Shown piece by piece: positions 55,136-56,407 of a DNA stretch of 56,407 nucleotides. The DNA is from Streptomyces sporangiiformans (GTDB lineage Bacteria > Actinomycetota > Actinomycetes > Streptomycetales > Streptomycetaceae). Location: NCBI RefSeq assembly GCF_005768555.2, contig NZ_VCHX02000069.1, positions 258-56,664 on the forward strand, read 5' to 3'. The translations under genes and the position numbers were made by a program. The notes under the pieces were generated by a model. It saw nothing but the letters and a program-made list of their open reading frames with translations, was not told the origin of the DNA and did not search any database. Numbering within the stretch: the first letter of the stretch is position 1; each line of letters opens with the position of its first letter.

Positions 55136-56230
55136 TCAGGCCTGAGCCCGCGGCAACCCGTAGGCATCCGCGATCAGTTCGTACGAGCGCAGGCGCAGGT
55201 CGCTGTTGTGGGCATGGCTGGTGATCATCAACTCGTCGGCGCCGGTGCGCTTGTGCAGGTCGTCGAGGCCGGAGCGGACCTCGTCCGCCGTGCCGTGGAT
55301 GACGTTGGAGTTCCAGCTGTCGATGAACTCCCGCTCCATCGGGCTGAATTCGTAGGCCTCGGCCTCCTCCGGGGTCGGTACGAGTCCGGGGCGGCCGGTG
55401 CGCAGGCGGACCATGTTCAGGGCCGCGGCCAGGATCTGGCGGCGGGCCTCCTTCTCGTCGTCCGTCGCGAGCGCGGAGACGCCGATGAGCGCGTACGGCG
55501 CGTCGAGGGCCTGCGAGGGCTTGAACGACTCCCGGTAGAGGTCGAGGGCCGGGATCGTGTTCTGCGCCGAGAAGTGGTGCGCGAAGGCGAAGGGGAGGCC
55601 GAGCGATCCGGCGAGGCGGGCACTGAAGCCGGAGGAGCCGAGCAGCCAGACCGGTGGACGGTGCGCGGACTGGACGCCGCCGGGAGAGGTGCCCTGGATG
55701 GGGCCCGGGACCGCGTGGACACGGGAGTAGCGGTGGCGGTCCGGGAAGTCGTCGTCCAGGAAGCGGGTCAGCTCCGCGAGCTGCTCGGGGAAGTCGTCGG
55801 CGCCTTGGCCGACGCTCTCCGTGCGGCGCAGGGCCGCGGCCGTGGCACCGTCCGTGCCCGGGGCGCGGCCCAGGCCCAGGTCGATACGGCCCGGGGCCAT
55901 GGCTTCGAGTGTGCCGAACTGCTCCGCTATGACGAGGGGGGCGTGGTTGGGCAGCATGACGCCGCCCGAGCCGAGGCGTATGCGGGTGGTGTGGGCGGCC
56001 AGGTGCGCGAGGATCACGGCCGGGGACGAGGAGGCCACGCCCGGCATCGAGTGATGCTCGGCCACCCAGTAGCGGTGGAAGCCGCGGGACTCCGCGAGGC
56101 GGGACAGCTCGACGCTGGTACGGAGGGCGTCGGTGGCCGTGCGGCCCGCTCCGACGGTGACCAGGTCCAGGACGGAGAGGGGGACGGGGGTGGATCCCTG
56201 CGCCGTGCCTCGGATCTCGTCTGCCGCCAT
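55136..56230 (-). CDS. LLM-class flavin-dependent oxidoreductase (luciferase-like)
   Basis: A 364-residue bacterial luciferase-like monooxygenase (TIM barrel, FMN or F420). Family features: LSVLDLVTVGAGRTATDALRTSVEL, HRYWVAEHHSMPGVASSSPAV, RLGSGGVMLPNHAPLVIAEQFGTLEAMAPGRIDLGLGRAPG and VWLLGSSGFSARLAGSLGLPFAFAHHF, which place it with the MsnO8 type. The ATG at 56230 has AGGAGG about nine nucleotides upstream. It converges on cdgA with only 22 bp between stops and no clear terminator. The substrate is unknown. The repeat element at the window end lies upstream of its promoter region. Confidence 0.9.
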   Translation of the reverse strand: MAADEIRGTAQGSTPVPLSVLDLVTVGAGRTATDALRTSVELSRLAESRGFHRYWVAEHHSMPGVASSSPAVILAHLAAHTTRIRLGSGGVMLPNHAPLVIAEQFGTLEAMAPGRIDLGLGRAPGTDGATAAALRRTESVGQGADDFPEQLAELTRFLDDDFPDRHRYSRVHAVPGPIQGTSPGGVQSAHRPPVWLLGSSGFSARLAGSLGLPFAFAHHFSAQNTIPALDLYRESFKPSQALDAPYALIGVSALATDDEKEARRQILAAALNMVRLRTGRPGLVPTPEEAEAYEFSPMEREFIDSWNSNVIHGTADEVRSGLDDLHKRTGADELMITSHAHNSDLRLRSYELIADAYGLPRAQA

Positions 56231-56340
56231 GGTGAATGCCTCCTGTTCGGTACGCCGCGGGGTTCGCGGTCCCCGCGGCAACTGAACAGGGGGCGGTCTT
56301 GGTTTGTTCCGCCCCCGCCGCCCTTACCCGTCCCATCCTG

Positions 56341-56407
56341 TTCCTGGGGGCTGCGCCCCCAGACCCCCGCTATCGGCCTGAACGGCCTCGTCCTCAAACG
56401 CCGGACG
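56341..56407. repeat. Dispersed Streptomyces repeat at the window edge (partial)
   Basis: GGGGGCTGCGCCCCC (56346-56360) forms a hairpin, followed by AGACCCCCGC and then 32 bp (56376-56407) identical to the copy inside liuD at 5998-6029. The element is truncated by the end of the window. Confidence 0.85.

Overview
The window is about 56 kb of chromosomal DNA from a Streptomyces. GC content and third-position GC are very high, GTG starts and ATGA/GTGA stop-start overlaps are common, and leucine TTA codons are nearly absent, occurring in adpA and very few other places. Gene content and order match the conserved central region around S. coelicolor SCO2773-SCO2818 (desEFABCD, glmS2, adpA, ornA, cebR-cebEFG-bglC, cdgA), recalled from memory rather than searched. 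No insertion sequence, integrase, prophage or CRISPR array is visible. This is core chromosome, with interest concentrated in regulation, repeats and a few poorly known genes.

Layout. (1) 26-8771: acyl-CoA metabolism. A thioesterase/acyl-CoA dehydrogenase pair lies on the minus strand. A TetR regulator is divergent from a leucine-degradation operon: carboxyltransferase and biotin-carboxylase subunits of methylcrotonyl-CoA carboxylase, HMG-CoA lyase, and acyl-CoA dehydrogenase AcdH. Twin 16-bp operators sit between the regulator and the operon. (2) 8896-16217: desferrioxamine biosynthesis and uptake (desE, desF, desABCD) with two DmdR1/IdeR iron boxes and a strong terminator. (3) 16240-24959: GH20 hexosaminidase with a DasR-like site, a DUF4429/SHOCT gene with a TTA codon, a Tat-exported phosphoesterase, glmS2 followed by a tandem structured repeat and a bidirectional terminator, a small membrane carrier, and a universal stress protein. 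(4) 24960-27475: adpA with its bldA-dependent TTA codon and a candidate TTA-containing leader ORF, then oligoribonuclease and tRNA-His. (5) 27596-33857: the cellobiose regulon cebR / cebEFG / bglC with two CebR operators. (6) 33933-40596: a ferric-iron ABC importer (minus strand) divergent from an adenylation-carrier-membrane acyltransferase fusion, sharing one iron box.

(7) 40672-44515: SAM-dependent methyltransferase-like protein, a conserved hypothetical, an NsdA-like TPR regulator with a His-Gln repeat, and a histidine phosphatase. (8) 44751-50546: a PAP2 membrane phosphatase whose 3' end holds a RecA-NDp/PafBC-type DNA-damage promoter. That promoter drives a tightly overlapped three-gene set: RecB/Cas4-like Fe-S nuclease, an unrecognised 582-aa protein, and an SF1 helicase. 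A small gene and four 26-bp palindromic tandem repeats follow. This nuclease-unknown-helicase set is the best candidate for an undescribed system. (9) 50665-56407: primase-polymerase-like gene running into tRNA-Lys, a secreted M6-type metalloprotease, the c-di-GMP enzyme CdgA with two overlapping BldD boxes inside its 5' coding region, a luciferase-like monooxygenase, and a dispersed Streptomyces repeat whose other copy lies inside the carboxylase gene at 5998.

How they work together: iron limitation (DmdR1/IdeR boxes) probably controls desferrioxamine production and the ferric importer. Cellobiose (CebR) controls ceb/bglC. Developmental control (AdpA, BldA via TTA, BldD via cdgA) is dense here. 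No function was checked by database search.
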